Counted from the stretch's first letter, positions 24,506 to 33,202 are shown. The stretch is DNA of 41,819 bases from Porphyromonadaceae bacterium UBA7087 (GCA_002493515.1 DKYZ01000113.1:1-41819); one strand, 5' to 3'. Numbers and translations: made by a program. Notes: generated by a model not told the origin, from the sequence alone.

Positions 24506-25150
24506 ATGAGATACTACGCCATGATTGAAAGGGAACGCAAGGGACCCTTCTCTCTCGACGAGCTTGCGGACGCCGGAGTGCGCCCTTCCACCTATGTATG
24601 GTGTAAGGATATGCCCGACTGGCAGCCGGCCGAGGATGTGCCCGACATATGCCGTCACTTCCGCCGCCGTATCCACGACCTGATGTATCCCTCAACTCCC
24701 ATGACTCTTCCTGAGGAGAAGAGTCTCGGCGAGACGCAGGATGATACCAGACGCGACAGCCCTGATGACGACGCGCTCGCGGATATACCTCCGATGTTCC
24801 GGCGACCGCTGCGCAAGGCCGACATCACGCCGGGAACGCCATTAAGCCACGAACCGGACACAGATTTGCCCCCGCAGTCGATGACCCTGCCGGCAATTCT
24901 CGCCACGATTTTCTGTTTTCCGCTCACCGGTATCGCGGCAATCTACTACTCGCTGCTATCATCCAGATGCTGGCGACAGGCCAACACAAACGGCGACGGT
25001 ATAAAAGAGAAGGCCGGCGGCGATGGGGCCGACAGCCGGGAGATGAAAAAAATGGCCCACGACTACTGCCGCATGGCCAAGATGTGGACAGGAATCACAT
25101 TCTTCTTCGGACTGATATTCCAGGCTTTTATAATTTTCAACCTTATCTGA
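24506..25150 (+). CDS. Membrane protein with one GYF_2 domain
   Basis: A 214-residue relative of the preceding protein. A single GYF_2 domain lies at about 2-50 (RKGPFSLDELADAGVRPSTYVW, key WCKDMPDW). An acidic proline-containing linker (about 55-125) leads to two membrane segments (about 128-152, LPAILATIFCFPLTGIAAIY; about 190-212, TGITFFFGLIFQAFIIFNLI). Between the membrane segments sits a charged loop. Likely cotranscribed with and duplicated from its neighbour. Function unknown. Confidence 0.75.
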   Translation: MRYYAMIERERKGPFSLDELADAGVRPSTYVWCKDMPDWQPAEDVPDICRHFRRRIHDLMYPSTPMTLPEEKSLGETQDDTRRDSPDDDALADIPPMFRRPLRKADITPGTPLSHEPDTDLPPQSMTLPAILATIFCFPLTGIAAIYYSLLSSRCWRQANTNGDGIKEKAGGDGADSREMKKMAHDYCRMAKMWTGITFFFGLIFQAFIIFNLI

Positions 25151-25161
25151 TATTCCACGAC

Positions 25162-25183
25162 AGCGTCCCCCGATGCGGACGCT
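25162..25183. terminator. Hairpin between convergent genes
   Basis: AGCGTCC (25162-25168) pairs with GGACGCT (25177-25183) around an 8-nt loop, in the 42-bp gap between convergent stop codons. There is no clear T-run on either strand, so the terminator call is tentative. Confidence 0.4.
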
Positions 25184-25192
25184 CTCGCATTA

Positions 25193-25450
25193 TCACCATA
25201 TCAGGTAAGGCCAAAGTGTGAAATAGACGAAACTGCTGAATATAAAGCCCAGCACCACGTAGACTATCAGCCACGCGAAGGATATTATGAATCCCGCCCA
25301 GGCCCAGCCAGTCTTGCGGTTGCCCAGACCCACGCACGACAATATCGCGCCCAATATCCAGAATATGCCCCCCAGATAGGGCAGCCATCCGAAAACCACT
25401 GCCAGGCACGCAAACACGAAGCCCAGAATTCCACTCGTATTGTTTCCCAT
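25193..25450 (-). CDS. Small hydrophobic membrane protein
   Basis: An 85-residue protein made of hydrophobic stretches (about 7-43 and 46-80) with a short charged turn GNRKTGW between them. It resembles the DUF4190-like membrane part of the GYF_2 proteins on the other strand but has no GYF_2 domain. Convergent position, an ATG start and a clean hydrophobic pattern support a real gene. Function unknown. Confidence 0.6.
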   Translation of the reverse strand: MGNNTSGILGFVFACLAVVFGWLPYLGGIFWILGAILSCVGLGNRKTGWAWAGFIISFAWLIVYVVLGFIFSSFVYFTLWPYLIW

Positions 25451-25473
25451 AATTCTGTTTTATTAATTGCAAT

Positions 25474-25510
25474 AACTTGTTTATCACCAACCACTTATCA
25501 CTAATCACTG
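25474..25510 (-). repeat. Operon-end repeat copy after acyl-CoA ligase
   Basis: In gene direction, directly after the TGA at 25511-25513, the sequence reads CAGTGATTAGTGATAAGTG then GTTGGTGATAAACAAGTTAT, matching the unit at 1-60. It ends the greA-HIT-ligase run. Confidence 0.6.
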
Positions 25511-27172
25511 TCAGTGGGTGTACAGGAAGCGCTTTATCGACCTCTTGGGAGTCTTCTCAAACTCATTTGGCACCAGGATAATCTTCGCAATGCGCTCATA
25601 GGGCGCGACAAGCTTGTTGAGCTCCTTGCGCACATTCTCCATCGCGCTCTGGAGGTCGTCGCCCGTCACACCCAGACGGTCGGTGGCCTCGTAGTCGGGA
25701 TACACAAGAGCCACAAGACGTCCGTCACGCTCCACCACCAGACTCTCCGCCACAAAAGGCATGTTGTTGAGCTTGGCCTCTATCTCCTCAGGATATATAT
25801 TCTGTCCCGAACCGCTAAGTATCATGGTCTTCGACCTTCCGCGCAGAAAAAGCACATTGTCACGACTCTGGGTACCCATGTCGCCCGTCTTTAGCCAGCC
25901 ATCGTCCGAGAGCACAAGCTCAGTGGCCTCCGGATTCTTGTAGTAGCCTTTCATCACGTTGGTGCCACGCACGCAGATCTCCCCGGGGACATTCTCCGGA
26001 TCCGGCGACAGTATCCTGGCCTCCATGCGGCCAAGCACCTTTCCCGATGAACCGGGCACAAACTTACGCCACGGCGAATACGATATCAGCGGCCCGCATT
26101 CCGTCATGCCGTAGCCGACGGTGAACGGGAACTTTATCTTATACAGGAACTCCTCCACCTCATGATTGAGCGGGGCGCCCCCTACAATCACCTCCTCGAA
26201 CTCACCTCCGAAGGCGTCGATGAGCTTCTTGCGTATCTTGGAATATATCAGAGAGTCAAGGAAAGGCACCGCGAGGGTCCAACGCATTGTCCCCTTTGAA
26301 ATCATGGGCAGAATCTGGTTCTTGTAGATCTTCTCCAGAATCAGCGGAACGCATATCACCAGATTGGGGCGCACCTCGGATAGGGCCTTCAGCAATACCC
26401 TCGGGGAGGGGGTCTTGCAGAGGAGCGTGATATGCGAGCCTACGGCCAGAGGCGTAAGCATGTCGAACGCACATCCGTAGGCATGTGCCAGGGGAAGGAA
26501 AGCCAGGGCGCGCGAGCTCCGGAAATGGAGTTCGGAACTTATTCCGAAGCATACGTTGCCGGCAAGGTTCTCCCCTGTCAGCATCACCCCTTTGGAGAAT
26601 CCGGTCGTGCCGGAGGTATAGTTGATTTCTGCAAGCTCCGAATTGTCGCGGTCGATATACCTTACGTCATTGGAGCTGAAACCGTCGGGATACCTGCGGT
26701 TGAAGCGCCTCTTGAGGAGCCTCATATGGCGCATGACCTCAACTCCGGCTGATTCGTGGAGCACATTCTTGCTCTCCAGCCCTATCACCGCCTTCACCCT
26801 CAGCAGGGCCTCCGGCTCGATATGTTCCCACACCGTCTCGGAGATAAAGACAAGCTCCGCCTCGGAATGGTTGATGATATGGGTTATGTCTACGGGATTG
26901 AAATCGGAAAGCACCGGCACGATCACGGCTCCATATGTGACGGTAGCCATATAGGCCATCACCCAGGCGATGGAATCCTTTCCGCACACCACCACCTTGT
27001 CGCCCGGCTTCAACCCTATCGACTCGAAAAAGAGATGAGTCAGGGCGATGTGGTAAGCCAGGTCGCCATAGCTGAGGGTATGGCCCGTGGGATATTCGGT
27101 AAGCGCCGGAAGGTCCCAGTTCTCTATGAAGCTCTTCTCGTAGATCTTTATGAAATTCTGAATCTCATACAT
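25511..27172 (-). CDS. AMP-forming acyl-CoA synthetase (long-chain fatty acid-CoA ligase family)
   Basis: Activates a carboxylic acid, probably a fatty acid, with ATP and then CoA. The 553-residue enzyme has the AMP-binding P-loop YTSGTTGFSKGVMLT (185-199), GYGMTECGPLISY, LKTGDMG and a C-terminal swivel domain with YPEEIEAKLN and the lysine near the end (KTPKRSIKRFL). Length fits the family. Last gene of the greA-HIT-ligase run; a stem-loop sits between it and the HIT gene. Substrate chain length cannot be read from sequence. Confidence 0.88.
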   Translation of the reverse strand: MYEIQNFIKIYEKSFIENWDLPALTEYPTGHTLSYGDLAYHIALTHLFFESIGLKPGDKVVVCGKDSIAWVMAYMATVTYGAVIVPVLSDFNPVDITHIINHSEAELVFISETVWEHIEPEALLRVKAVIGLESKNVLHESAGVEVMRHMRLLKRRFNRRYPDGFSSNDVRYIDRDNSELAEINYTSGTTGFSKGVMLTGENLAGNVCFGISSELHFRSSRALAFLPLAHAYGCAFDMLTPLAVGSHITLLCKTPSPRVLLKALSEVRPNLVICVPLILEKIYKNQILPMISKGTMRWTLAVPFLDSLIYSKIRKKLIDAFGGEFEEVIVGGAPLNHEVEEFLYKIKFPFTVGYGMTECGPLISYSPWRKFVPGSSGKVLGRMEARILSPDPENVPGEICVRGTNVMKGYYKNPEATELVLSDDGWLKTGDMGTQSRDNVLFLRGRSKTMILSGSGQNIYPEEIEAKLNNMPFVAESLVVERDGRLVALVYPDYEATDRLGVTGDDLQSAMENVRKELNKLVAPYERIAKIILVPNEFEKTPKRSIKRFLYTH

Positions 27173-27216
27173 CTTGTCTGTATTAAGGGGTTTCGTATAT
27201 GTTCCTTATGATATAA

Positions 27217-27250
27217 CAACGGCGGAGCGTCTTGAGACGTCCCGCCGTTG
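27217..27250. terminator. Intercistronic hairpin between HIT gene and acyl-CoA ligase
   Basis: A 9-bp stem (27217-27225 with 27242-27250) continues through one mismatch into a 5-bp inner stem with a TTGA loop. On the plus strand it is followed by CTATTTTTTA. On the minus strand, where the genes lie, the tail is TTATATCATAA, the same as after the hpt-adk hairpin. It may be a partial terminator or processing site. Confidence 0.6.
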
Positions 27251-27273
27251 CTATTTTTTACGATATGACCGGC

Positions 27274-27669
27274 TCAGGCCTCGAATTTATCTGATATAGC
27301 CTTCGCGATCTGCTTCATTTTCTCGGGGTCGGGGTCGCTTATCTTGTGGGCGAAGTCCATGTCCCCCTCGTTTTTCAGAGGCACCAGGTGGATATGCGCG
27401 TGGGGCACCTCCAGACCGAGCACAGCCATTCCGATCTTGCGGCATGTGATTGCCTCCTTCATGGCCTTGGCCACTTTCTTGGAGAACACAATCATGGCGG
27501 CAAGCTCCTCGTCGTCGATATCGAATATGTAGTCGGTCTCGCGCTTGGGCACCACCAGCGTGTGGCCCCAGTTCACCGGGTTGATGTCGAGGAAAGCGAA
27601 GAAGCGGTCATCCTCGGCCACCTTGTAGCAGGGAATCTCCCCGGCTATGATTCTTGAGAATATTGTCAT
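27274..27669 (-). CDS. HIT-family nucleotide hydrolase
   Basis: A 131-residue histidine-triad protein (HinT/Fhit-like), expected to hydrolyse nucleoside phosphoramidates or dinucleotides. The triad HAHIHLVPL puts the histidines at 90, 92 and 94. FAFLDINPVNWGHTLVVPK is the usual N-terminal substrate-binding part. It follows greA by 45 nt on the same strand; the greA-HIT pairing is frequent in Bacteroidales. Confidence 0.93.
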   Translation of the reverse strand: MTIFSRIIAGEIPCYKVAEDDRFFAFLDINPVNWGHTLVVPKRETDYIFDIDDEELAAMIVFSKKVAKAMKEAITCRKIGMAVLGLEVPHAHIHLVPLKNEGDMDFAHKISDPDPEKMKQIAKAISDKFEA

Positions 27670-27714
27670 ACTGAAAACTTTTCATGAGACGCGCCGGCCT
27701 GCGGCGCGGGAAGG

Positions 27715-28179
27715 TCAGATCTCTATGTTAACGATCTCGAAATTGATGATGCCCATGGGAGCCTTCACCTGCACGACGTCGCCCTTGCGATGGCCCAGGA
27801 GACCCTGCGCGATGGGAGTGGTGGAGGCTATCTTGTGCTCCTTGAGATTAGCCTCGTTTTCCGTCACGATTGTATACGTCATCGTCATGCCGTTGTCTAC
27901 GTTGCGGATGGTAACCTTGTTGAGCAGCTGCAGCTCCTCGGTGTTGAGATTGCTGTCGTCGATTATTCTGGCCGAGGCAATCATCTCCTTGAGTTTGGCT
28001 ATCTTCATCTCGAGCATGCCCTGCGCCTCTTTGGCGGCGTCATACTCGGCGTTCTCCGAAAGGTCGCCCTTGTCGCGGGCCTCGGCTATGGCATGCTTTA
28101 TCGCCGGACGCTGGGCCTCTAATGCCGACAGCTCCTGCATCTTCTTGTCGTATCCCTCCTTGGTAAGGTAAGTTGCCAT
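27715..28179 (-). CDS. greA: Transcription elongation factor GreA
   Basis: Rescues backtracked RNA polymerase by stimulating transcript cleavage. The 154 residues show the N-terminal coiled-coil hairpin (about 1-75: KEGYDKKMQELSALEAQRPAI in part, ARDKGDLSENAEYDAAKEAQG with the acidic tip) and the C-terminal FKBP-like domain (ASTTPIAQGLLGHRKGDVVQVKAP). A consensus promoter lies 170 nt upstream with a structured leader between. Confidence 0.96.
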   Translation of the reverse strand: MATYLTKEGYDKKMQELSALEAQRPAIKHAIAEARDKGDLSENAEYDAAKEAQGMLEMKIAKLKEMIASARIIDDSNLNTEELQLLNKVTIRNVDNGMTMTYTIVTENEANLKEHKIASTTPIAQGLLGHRKGDVVQVKAPMGIINFEIVNIEI

Positions 28180-28241
28180 TGGATAATTCTGAAATTTATA
28201 GGGTTTAAGTAATTGTTATTCTGGTGATTATAATAAAAAAT

Positions 28242-28328
28242 AAAGGAATCCTTTCCGTTCGTTCGCCTCCCGTAGACGGGGGATTGGCCAAAATCTGGAA
28301 AAAATCCTTCCTGATGCCCCAGGGCATC
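28242..28328 (-). promoter_or_regulatory. Structured leader of greA
   Basis: The predicted ~165-nt leader holds GATGCCC/GGGCATC (28313-28319 with 28322-28328), a CCCGT/ACGGG pairing near 28270-28281, and AAAGG/CCTTT (28250-28254 with 28242-28246), which on the minus strand runs into ATTTTTTATT. The last could act as a weak attenuator. No named riboswitch is recognised. Confidence 0.35.
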
Positions 28329-28350
28329 CGCTCTTCTATTTTTGTCGCTG

Positions 28351-28381
28351 CAAAGGTAACTCTTTAAATTCAAACTGCAAA
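28351..28381 (-). promoter_or_regulatory. Promoter of greA
   Basis: Minus strand TTTG (28378-28381), 19-nt spacer, TACCTTTG (28351-28358). It is divergent from the sufE promoter. Confidence 0.75.
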
Positions 28382-28397
28382 TTTATTCCCTTTTATT

Positions 28398-28427
28398 TTT
28401 GCTTTCCATTTTACTTTTTTAACTTTG
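28398..28427 (+). promoter_or_regulatory. Promoter of sufE
   Basis: TTTG (28398-28401), 18-nt spacer, TAACTTTG (28420-28427). Spacing is one short of the usual range. Leader about 38 nt. Confidence 0.65.
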
Positions 28428-28471
28428 CACTATATCTCGGCGCCAACAACGCGCCCAAATGTTAAATCGCA

Positions 28472-28906
28472 ATGACAATCAACCAGACCCAAGACGAAAT
28501 CATCGAGGAATTCGAGGGGTTCACCGACTGGATGGACCGCTACGCCTATATCATAGAGCTCGGCAATTCCCTTCCCCCCTACCCCGAGAAACTCAAAGAC
28601 CCCGCGCATCTTATCGAGGGGTGTCAGAGCCGTGTGTGGATCGAGGCATCCCTTGACCCGGACGGCAACGTGATATTCCTGGCCGACTCCGACGCCCTCA
28701 TAGTGAAGGGTATCGTGGCTCTGCTGCTCAGAGTGCTTTCAGGCCACTCCCCAAAGGAGATTCTTGACGCCGACCTCTACTTCATCGAGCGAATCGGCCT
28801 CAAGGAGCATCTCTCGCCCACACGCAGCAACGGCCTGGTGGCCATGGTCCGCCAGATGCGCAACTATGCCAAGGCCTTCCTGCTCCTGCAGCAGAAGCAG
28901 GACTGA
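28472..28906 (+). CDS. sufE: Cysteine desulfuration protein SufE
   Basis: Accepts persulfide sulfur from SufS for Fe-S cluster assembly. The 144-residue protein has the active-site Cys51 in IEGCQSRVW and the usual SufE C-terminal helices (LSPTRSNGLVAMVRQMRNYA). There is no sufS or sufBCD gene in the window, so it stands apart from the other Suf genes here. It has its own promoter and heads the plus-strand run towards the transporters. Confidence 0.95.
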   Translation: MTINQTQDEIIEEFEGFTDWMDRYAYIIELGNSLPPYPEKLKDPAHLIEGCQSRVWIEASLDPDGNVIFLADSDALIVKGIVALLLRVLSGHSPKEILDADLYFIERIGLKEHLSPTRSNGLVAMVRQMRNYAKAFLLLQQKQD

Positions 28907-28975
28907 AACGCGAAGACCGCCTGCCCCACACGCTCAAGAAAAATTAATTTCAAAACAATAAACCAACTTACCATT

Positions 28976-30499
28976 ATGTTCGCAAACCAACCAAAAGGCC
29001 TTATCCCCGCCGCCCTCTCAAACATGGGCGAGAGATTCGGCTACTACATCATGAACGCGGTGCTGGTGCTTTTCCTTTGCTCCAAATTCGGACTCAAGGA
29101 GGAGACGAGCGCCATCATCTATTCCTGCTTCTACGCCGGAATCTACGTGCTCAGCCTCGTCGGCGGCCTCATCGCCGACAAGACCCGCAACTACAAGGGA
29201 ACCATCATCGCCGGCCTCTTCATCATGACGGCCGGCTACATCCTGCTCTCCTTCCCGATCTTCGCCACAGCCGAAAACCAGGCGTGGCTGCTCACTCTCA
29301 CCTGCTGCGCCCTCTTCCTCATCGCCTTCGGAAACGGCCTCTTCAAGGGCAACCTCCAGGCTATCGTCGGCCAGCTCTACGACAATCCGCGTTACGCCTC
29401 GCAGCGTGACTCAGGATTCCAGATCTTCTACGTCTTCATCAACATCGGCGGTCTGATAGCCCCCTTTGTGGCCCCGCTGCTCCGCAGCTGGTGGCTCGGG
29501 GAGAACGGTCTGGCCTACAATGCCTCCCTCCCGGCTCTCTGCCATGAGTATCTGAGCGTCACCGACAGCATGGACACACAAAACCTCAACAACCTCTATG
29601 CCCTCATCACTGAGGTCGGAGGCAACGCATCAGCAAATATCTCGGAGTTCTGCACGAAGTATCTCGACGTCTTCAACACCGGCATCCACTACTCCTTCAT
29701 CGCCTCAGTGGCCGCCATGCTCATCTCTCTGTTCATCTTCTTCTTCACGAAGAACCAGCTTCCCTCGCCCGCAAAGAAAGAGAAAGAGGAGACCGTCAGC
29801 TACACGGCCGAGGAGAAGGCAGCCATGGCCAAGGAGATCAAGCAACGCATGTATGCCCTCTTCGCAGTGCTCGGCATAGCCATCTTCTTCTGGTTCTCGT
29901 TCCATCAGAACGGCACATCGCTGTCGCTCTTCGCCCGCGACTTCGTGAAGACCGACTCCGTGCAGCCCGAGATCTGGCAGGCCCTCAACCCCTTCTACGT
30001 GATTGTGCTCACCCCGGTCGTGATGTGGATCTTCTCCGCGCTGTCACGCCGTGGCAAGGAGATCTCCACTCCGCGCAAGATTGCCATCGGTATGGGCCTG
30101 GCCGGCATCGCCTACCTCTTCCTGACCATCTTCTCGGCTATCCAGGGGTATCCCTCCGCCGACGCCTTCAAGTCACTCACGCCCTCCATGGCAGAGTCAA
30201 TGAAGACCGGTCCATGGGTGCTCTTCGTGCTTTACTTCTTCCTGACTGTGGCTGAGCTCTTCATCTCCCCGCTCGGACTGTCGTTCGTATCCAAAGTGGC
30301 TCCCAAACATCTCCAGGGACTCTGCCAGGGTCTGTGGCTCGGCGCGACAGCCGTCGGCAACCTGCTGCTCTGGATCGGCCCGCTCATCTATAACGCTTGC
30401 CCGATATGGGTGGCATGGACTGTCTTCCTGAGCGTCTGCGTCATCTCGATGGGCATTATGTTCTCGATGGTCAACTGGCTTGAGAGAGTGACCAAATAA
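28976..30499 (+). CDS. POT-family (proton-dependent oligopeptide) transporter, first copy
   Basis: Inner-membrane MFS transporter expected to import di- and tripeptides with protons. The 507 residues hold about 12-14 membrane helices. Family signatures are GERFGYYIMN in helix 1 (about 18-27), GLFKGNLQAIVGQLY, and the PTR2 segment FQIFYVFINIGGLIAPF. The family proton-coupling motif ExxER in helix 1 reads NMGER, lacking the first Glu. The second copy (80 nt downstream) shares NTGER and NQPKG at its start, so the two are duplicates. The large loop after helix 6 contains a charged KEKEE stretch. Confidence 0.9.
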   Translation: MFANQPKGLIPAALSNMGERFGYYIMNAVLVLFLCSKFGLKEETSAIIYSCFYAGIYVLSLVGGLIADKTRNYKGTIIAGLFIMTAGYILLSFPIFATAENQAWLLTLTCCALFLIAFGNGLFKGNLQAIVGQLYDNPRYASQRDSGFQIFYVFINIGGLIAPFVAPLLRSWWLGENGLAYNASLPALCHEYLSVTDSMDTQNLNNLYALITEVGGNASANISEFCTKYLDVFNTGIHYSFIASVAAMLISLFIFFFTKNQLPSPAKKEKEETVSYTAEEKAAMAKEIKQRMYALFAVLGIAIFFWFSFHQNGTSLSLFARDFVKTDSVQPEIWQALNPFYVIVLTPVVMWIFSALSRRGKEISTPRKIAIGMGLAGIAYLFLTIFSAIQGYPSADAFKSLTPSMAESMKTGPWVLFVLYFFLTVAELFISPLGLSFVSKVAPKHLQGLCQGLWLGATAVGNLLLWIGPLIYNACPIWVAWTVFLSVCVISMGIMFSMVNWLERVTK

Positions 30500-30514
30500 A
30501 ACTCAAACCCATAG

Positions 30515-30561
30515 ATATCCCCGGAGCAGCGTCTCTCGCGGACGCCAGTCTCCGGGGATAT
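30515..30561 (+). other. Intercistronic hairpin between the two POT genes
   Basis: A perfect 12-bp stem (30515-30526 with 30550-30561) encloses a second 5-bp stem (30529-30533 with 30541-30545). It starts 15 nt after the first stop and ends 17 nt before the next ATG. The tail TTAAAATC is not a T-run, so it may reduce rather than stop read-through. Confidence 0.65.
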
Positions 30562-30578
30562 TTAAAATCAATACCTAA

Positions 30579-32285
30579 ATGTTCAAGAACCAACCAAAAG
30601 GTCTTTACGTGCTGGCCCTGGCCAACACAGGCGAGCGCTTCGGCTATTACACGATGCTCGCTATCTTCCTGCTTTTCCTCCAGGCGAAATTCGGCCTCGA
30701 CTCCACCGTGTCGGGACAGATCTACGCCGGATTCCTCGCCCTGGTCTATTTCATGCCCCTTGTCGGCGGATGGGTGGCCGACAAATGGAGTTTCTCCAAA
30801 TGCGTTGTCACCGGATTGTTCGTCATGTTCCTGGGATACCTGATAATGGCCATCCCCACGGATATACGCAGCATGTCCTCGCTGGTGATTCTGTGTGCGG
30901 CCCTGCTGCTGATATCATGCGGCACCGGTCTCTTCAAGGGGAACCTCCAGGTGATGGTGGGCGACCTCTACAACGAGCCCCGCTACAGCGGACAGCGCGA
31001 TGCGGCTTTCTCCCTTTTCTATATGGCCATCAACATCGGCTCCATGTTCGCCCCCATGACGGCTACAGCCATGTGTAACCTCGCCCTGGGCTCGAAAGGC
31101 CTCACCTACGCCTCTTCGCTGCCAGCCCTCTGCAACGGCTATCTTGACGGGCAGGAGAACGGCGCGGAGCTTATCGCGGCAATGTCTGACAACGGCATGA
31201 GCGCCACCGACCTCACGGCTTTCGCCACCGATTACATCACCACCCTCTCCACCGGCTACAGCTATGCATTCGGAGTGGCCTGCATCTCGCTCGTAGTGAG
31301 CTTCCTGATATATTTCCTCGGACGCCGCACCTATGCCCATATCCTTGTCGACAAGAAGAAGGGGGGCGCGGCAGCGGCGGCATCCGCCGGCCCGGAGCTT
31401 ACTCCGGCGCAGACAAAGCAGAGGGTCATCGCCCTGTTGCTTGTATTCGCAGTGGTGATATTCTTCTGGATGGTGTTCCACCAGAACGGAGCGACCCTGA
31501 CGGAGTTCGCCAAGAGCTGCACAAGCCCGGAGGCCGGGGGATGGACCCGCATCGGCTTCAACGTATGGGCGCTCACCAGCATCGCGATAGGTGTATATGC
31601 CCTCTTCAACCTCTTCCAGAGCAAGAGCAACACGGGCCGCGGCATTTCCGTCGGTATCCTGGTGCTTGTGGGCATAGCCCTCTGGTATTTCTACTCATCC
31701 ACTCCGGATCCGGTGTCAGGCATACAGCCGCAGCAATACCAGCAGTTCAACCCCTTCTATGTGGTGGCCCTTACTCCGGTATCGCTCGCCATCTTCGGCG
31801 CTCTTGCCAACCGCAGGAAGGAGCCGTCGGCTCCCCGGAAAATAGGTTACGGCATGCTAATGGCGGCCGTGGCTTACGGGGTCATGGTGATCGGCTCTCT
31901 CTCTATTGTCGGCACGTCGGCTTCCGTATCTCCCAACTGGCTGATCTCTACCTACCTGCTCCTGACGTTCGCCGAGCTGCTTCTCTCGCCCATGGGCATA
32001 TCCTTCGTCAGCAAGGTTGCTCCCCCGAAGCTGAAGGGCTCGATGATGGGCGGCTGGTTCGCGGCTACGGCTGTGGGCAACTACCTGGTGTCGATTCCGA
32101 TGATGCTGTGGGGCAAGATTCCTACGGCGGTGCTGTGGGGCATTCTTGTGGCGATCTGTCTGCTCTCCGCCCTCTTCATATTCTCCATCATGAAGAAACT
32201 CGAGGCTGCCACCTCCGACACGCCGGCTGACGCCGATGCGGAGATCGCAGCTGAGGCACGCACGGCTTCCGAGGCCGAGGCCTGA
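30579..32285 (+). CDS. POT-family (proton-dependent oligopeptide) transporter, second copy
   Basis: A 568-residue paralogue of the preceding transporter with the same order of signatures: ANTGERFGYYTML in helix 1, GTGLFKGNLQVMVGDLY, FSLFYMAINIGSMFAP, and a late FAELLLSPMGISFVSKVAP segment also found in the first copy (AELFISPLGLSFVSKVAP). It is longer by an insert near residues 250-285 (KKKGGAAAAASAGPEL) and an acidic, alanine-rich C-terminal tail (about 545-568). The first Glu of ExxER is again Asn. Likely imports peptides; specificity unknown. Confidence 0.9.
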   Translation: MFKNQPKGLYVLALANTGERFGYYTMLAIFLLFLQAKFGLDSTVSGQIYAGFLALVYFMPLVGGWVADKWSFSKCVVTGLFVMFLGYLIMAIPTDIRSMSSLVILCAALLLISCGTGLFKGNLQVMVGDLYNEPRYSGQRDAAFSLFYMAINIGSMFAPMTATAMCNLALGSKGLTYASSLPALCNGYLDGQENGAELIAAMSDNGMSATDLTAFATDYITTLSTGYSYAFGVACISLVVSFLIYFLGRRTYAHILVDKKKGGAAAAASAGPELTPAQTKQRVIALLLVFAVVIFFWMVFHQNGATLTEFAKSCTSPEAGGWTRIGFNVWALTSIAIGVYALFNLFQSKSNTGRGISVGILVLVGIALWYFYSSTPDPVSGIQPQQYQQFNPFYVVALTPVSLAIFGALANRRKEPSAPRKIGYGMLMAAVAYGVMVIGSLSIVGTSASVSPNWLISTYLLLTFAELLLSPMGISFVSKVAPPKLKGSMMGGWFAATAVGNYLVSIPMMLWGKIPTAVLWGILVAICLLSALFIFSIMKKLEAATSDTPADADAEIAAEARTASEAEA

Positions 32286-32298
32286 CAATTTTCCGGAT

Positions 32299-33129
32299 AT
32301 GGCAGATAATTTTTTGGAAAGAAAGATGGAGGAGCTCCGCTCACGCGGTGGCTCCTCCGTCAATATCCGCCGGAAGACGCTTCCGGGCGGACAGCGAGCT
32401 GTTGTAACCGGTGGAGCGGGGCTTATAGGCAGCGAGATCGTGAGGACGTTCCGCCGCGAGGGAGTGTCGGTGGATTTTCTTGACATAGACGAGGAAAGGG
32501 GAAACCGTCTCGCATATGAATGCGGGGCACGCTTCCATCAGGTTGACATCTCCGACATGAATGCGCTTGACGGCTGCCTTGACGGTATATTTGACAGTCG
32601 CGGGGACATCGACATTGTGGTGAACTGCGCCGCCGTGGTGGATTTCGTTCCGTTGAATGAAAACACACCGGAGAGGTTCATGAGAAGCATGGCGGTGAAT
32701 GTGCTGCCGGCCTTTGAGATAGCGCGTAAACTCGCGATATACCGTGAGTCGCTTCCCTTTCCCAACTCCTATGGCGGACGGATAATCAACATCTGCTCCA
32801 CAAGGGCCCGGCAGAGCGAGGCGGCCACAGAGAACTATTCGGCCTCCAAGGGAGCGCTCATGTCGCTGACGCACGCCCTGATGATGAGCCTCTCGCCGCT
32901 TGGCATCACCGTCAACTCGATCAGTCCCGGATGGATAGCCAAGCCCGACGAGCCTCTATCCGAGGCCGACCACAGCCAGCATCCGTCGCTCCGGGTTGGC
33001 CGACCGGCCGACATAGCGCGGGCCTGCGTGTTCCTTTGCGCCCCGGCCAACAACTTCATCAACGGCATCGACCTCCCCATCGACGGCGGGATGACCCACC
33101 GCATGATCTACACCGAAACAACTGAATAA
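32299..33129 (+). CDS. Short-chain dehydrogenase/reductase
   Basis: NAD(P)-dependent oxidoreductase of 276 residues. Start chosen at the ATG at 32299, 13 nt after the transporter stop; an upstream in-frame ATG (32236) lies inside the transporter gene. The nucleotide-binding motif TGGAGLIGSE (37-46), NCAAV (109-113), Ser167, and catalytic YSASK (Tyr180, Lys184) are all present, so it should be active. The C-terminal NGIDLPIDGGM fits classical SDRs. A ~28-residue N-terminal extension (DNFLERKMEELRSRGG) precedes the Rossmann fold. Sugar or fatty-acyl substrates are possible; none is indicated. Confidence 0.85.
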   Translation: MADNFLERKMEELRSRGGSSVNIRRKTLPGGQRAVVTGGAGLIGSEIVRTFRREGVSVDFLDIDEERGNRLAYECGARFHQVDISDMNALDGCLDGIFDSRGDIDIVVNCAAVVDFVPLNENTPERFMRSMAVNVLPAFEIARKLAIYRESLPFPNSYGGRIINICSTRARQSEAATENYSASKGALMSLTHALMMSLSPLGITVNSISPGWIAKPDEPLSEADHSQHPSLRVGRPADIARACVFLCAPANNFINGIDLPIDGGMTHRMIYTETTE

Positions 33130-33194
33130 CGCCGCATCTACTTCCCAGGATTAAAATTTTACTTAAATTATTATAAAATATCAAAAATTTATAG

Positions 33195-33202
33195 TAAGTT
33201 TG
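33195..33202 (+). promoter_or_regulatory. -7 promoter element of the lipoprotein gene
   Basis: TAAGTTTG followed by C. No good -33 TTTG is seen 19-21 nt upstream in the AT-rich sequence. Predicted start near 33209. Confidence 0.5.

Noticed and set aside
28119..28373. 84-codon open frame over the greA leader
   Set aside because: Overlaps greA and its promoter; the structured leader explains the region better.
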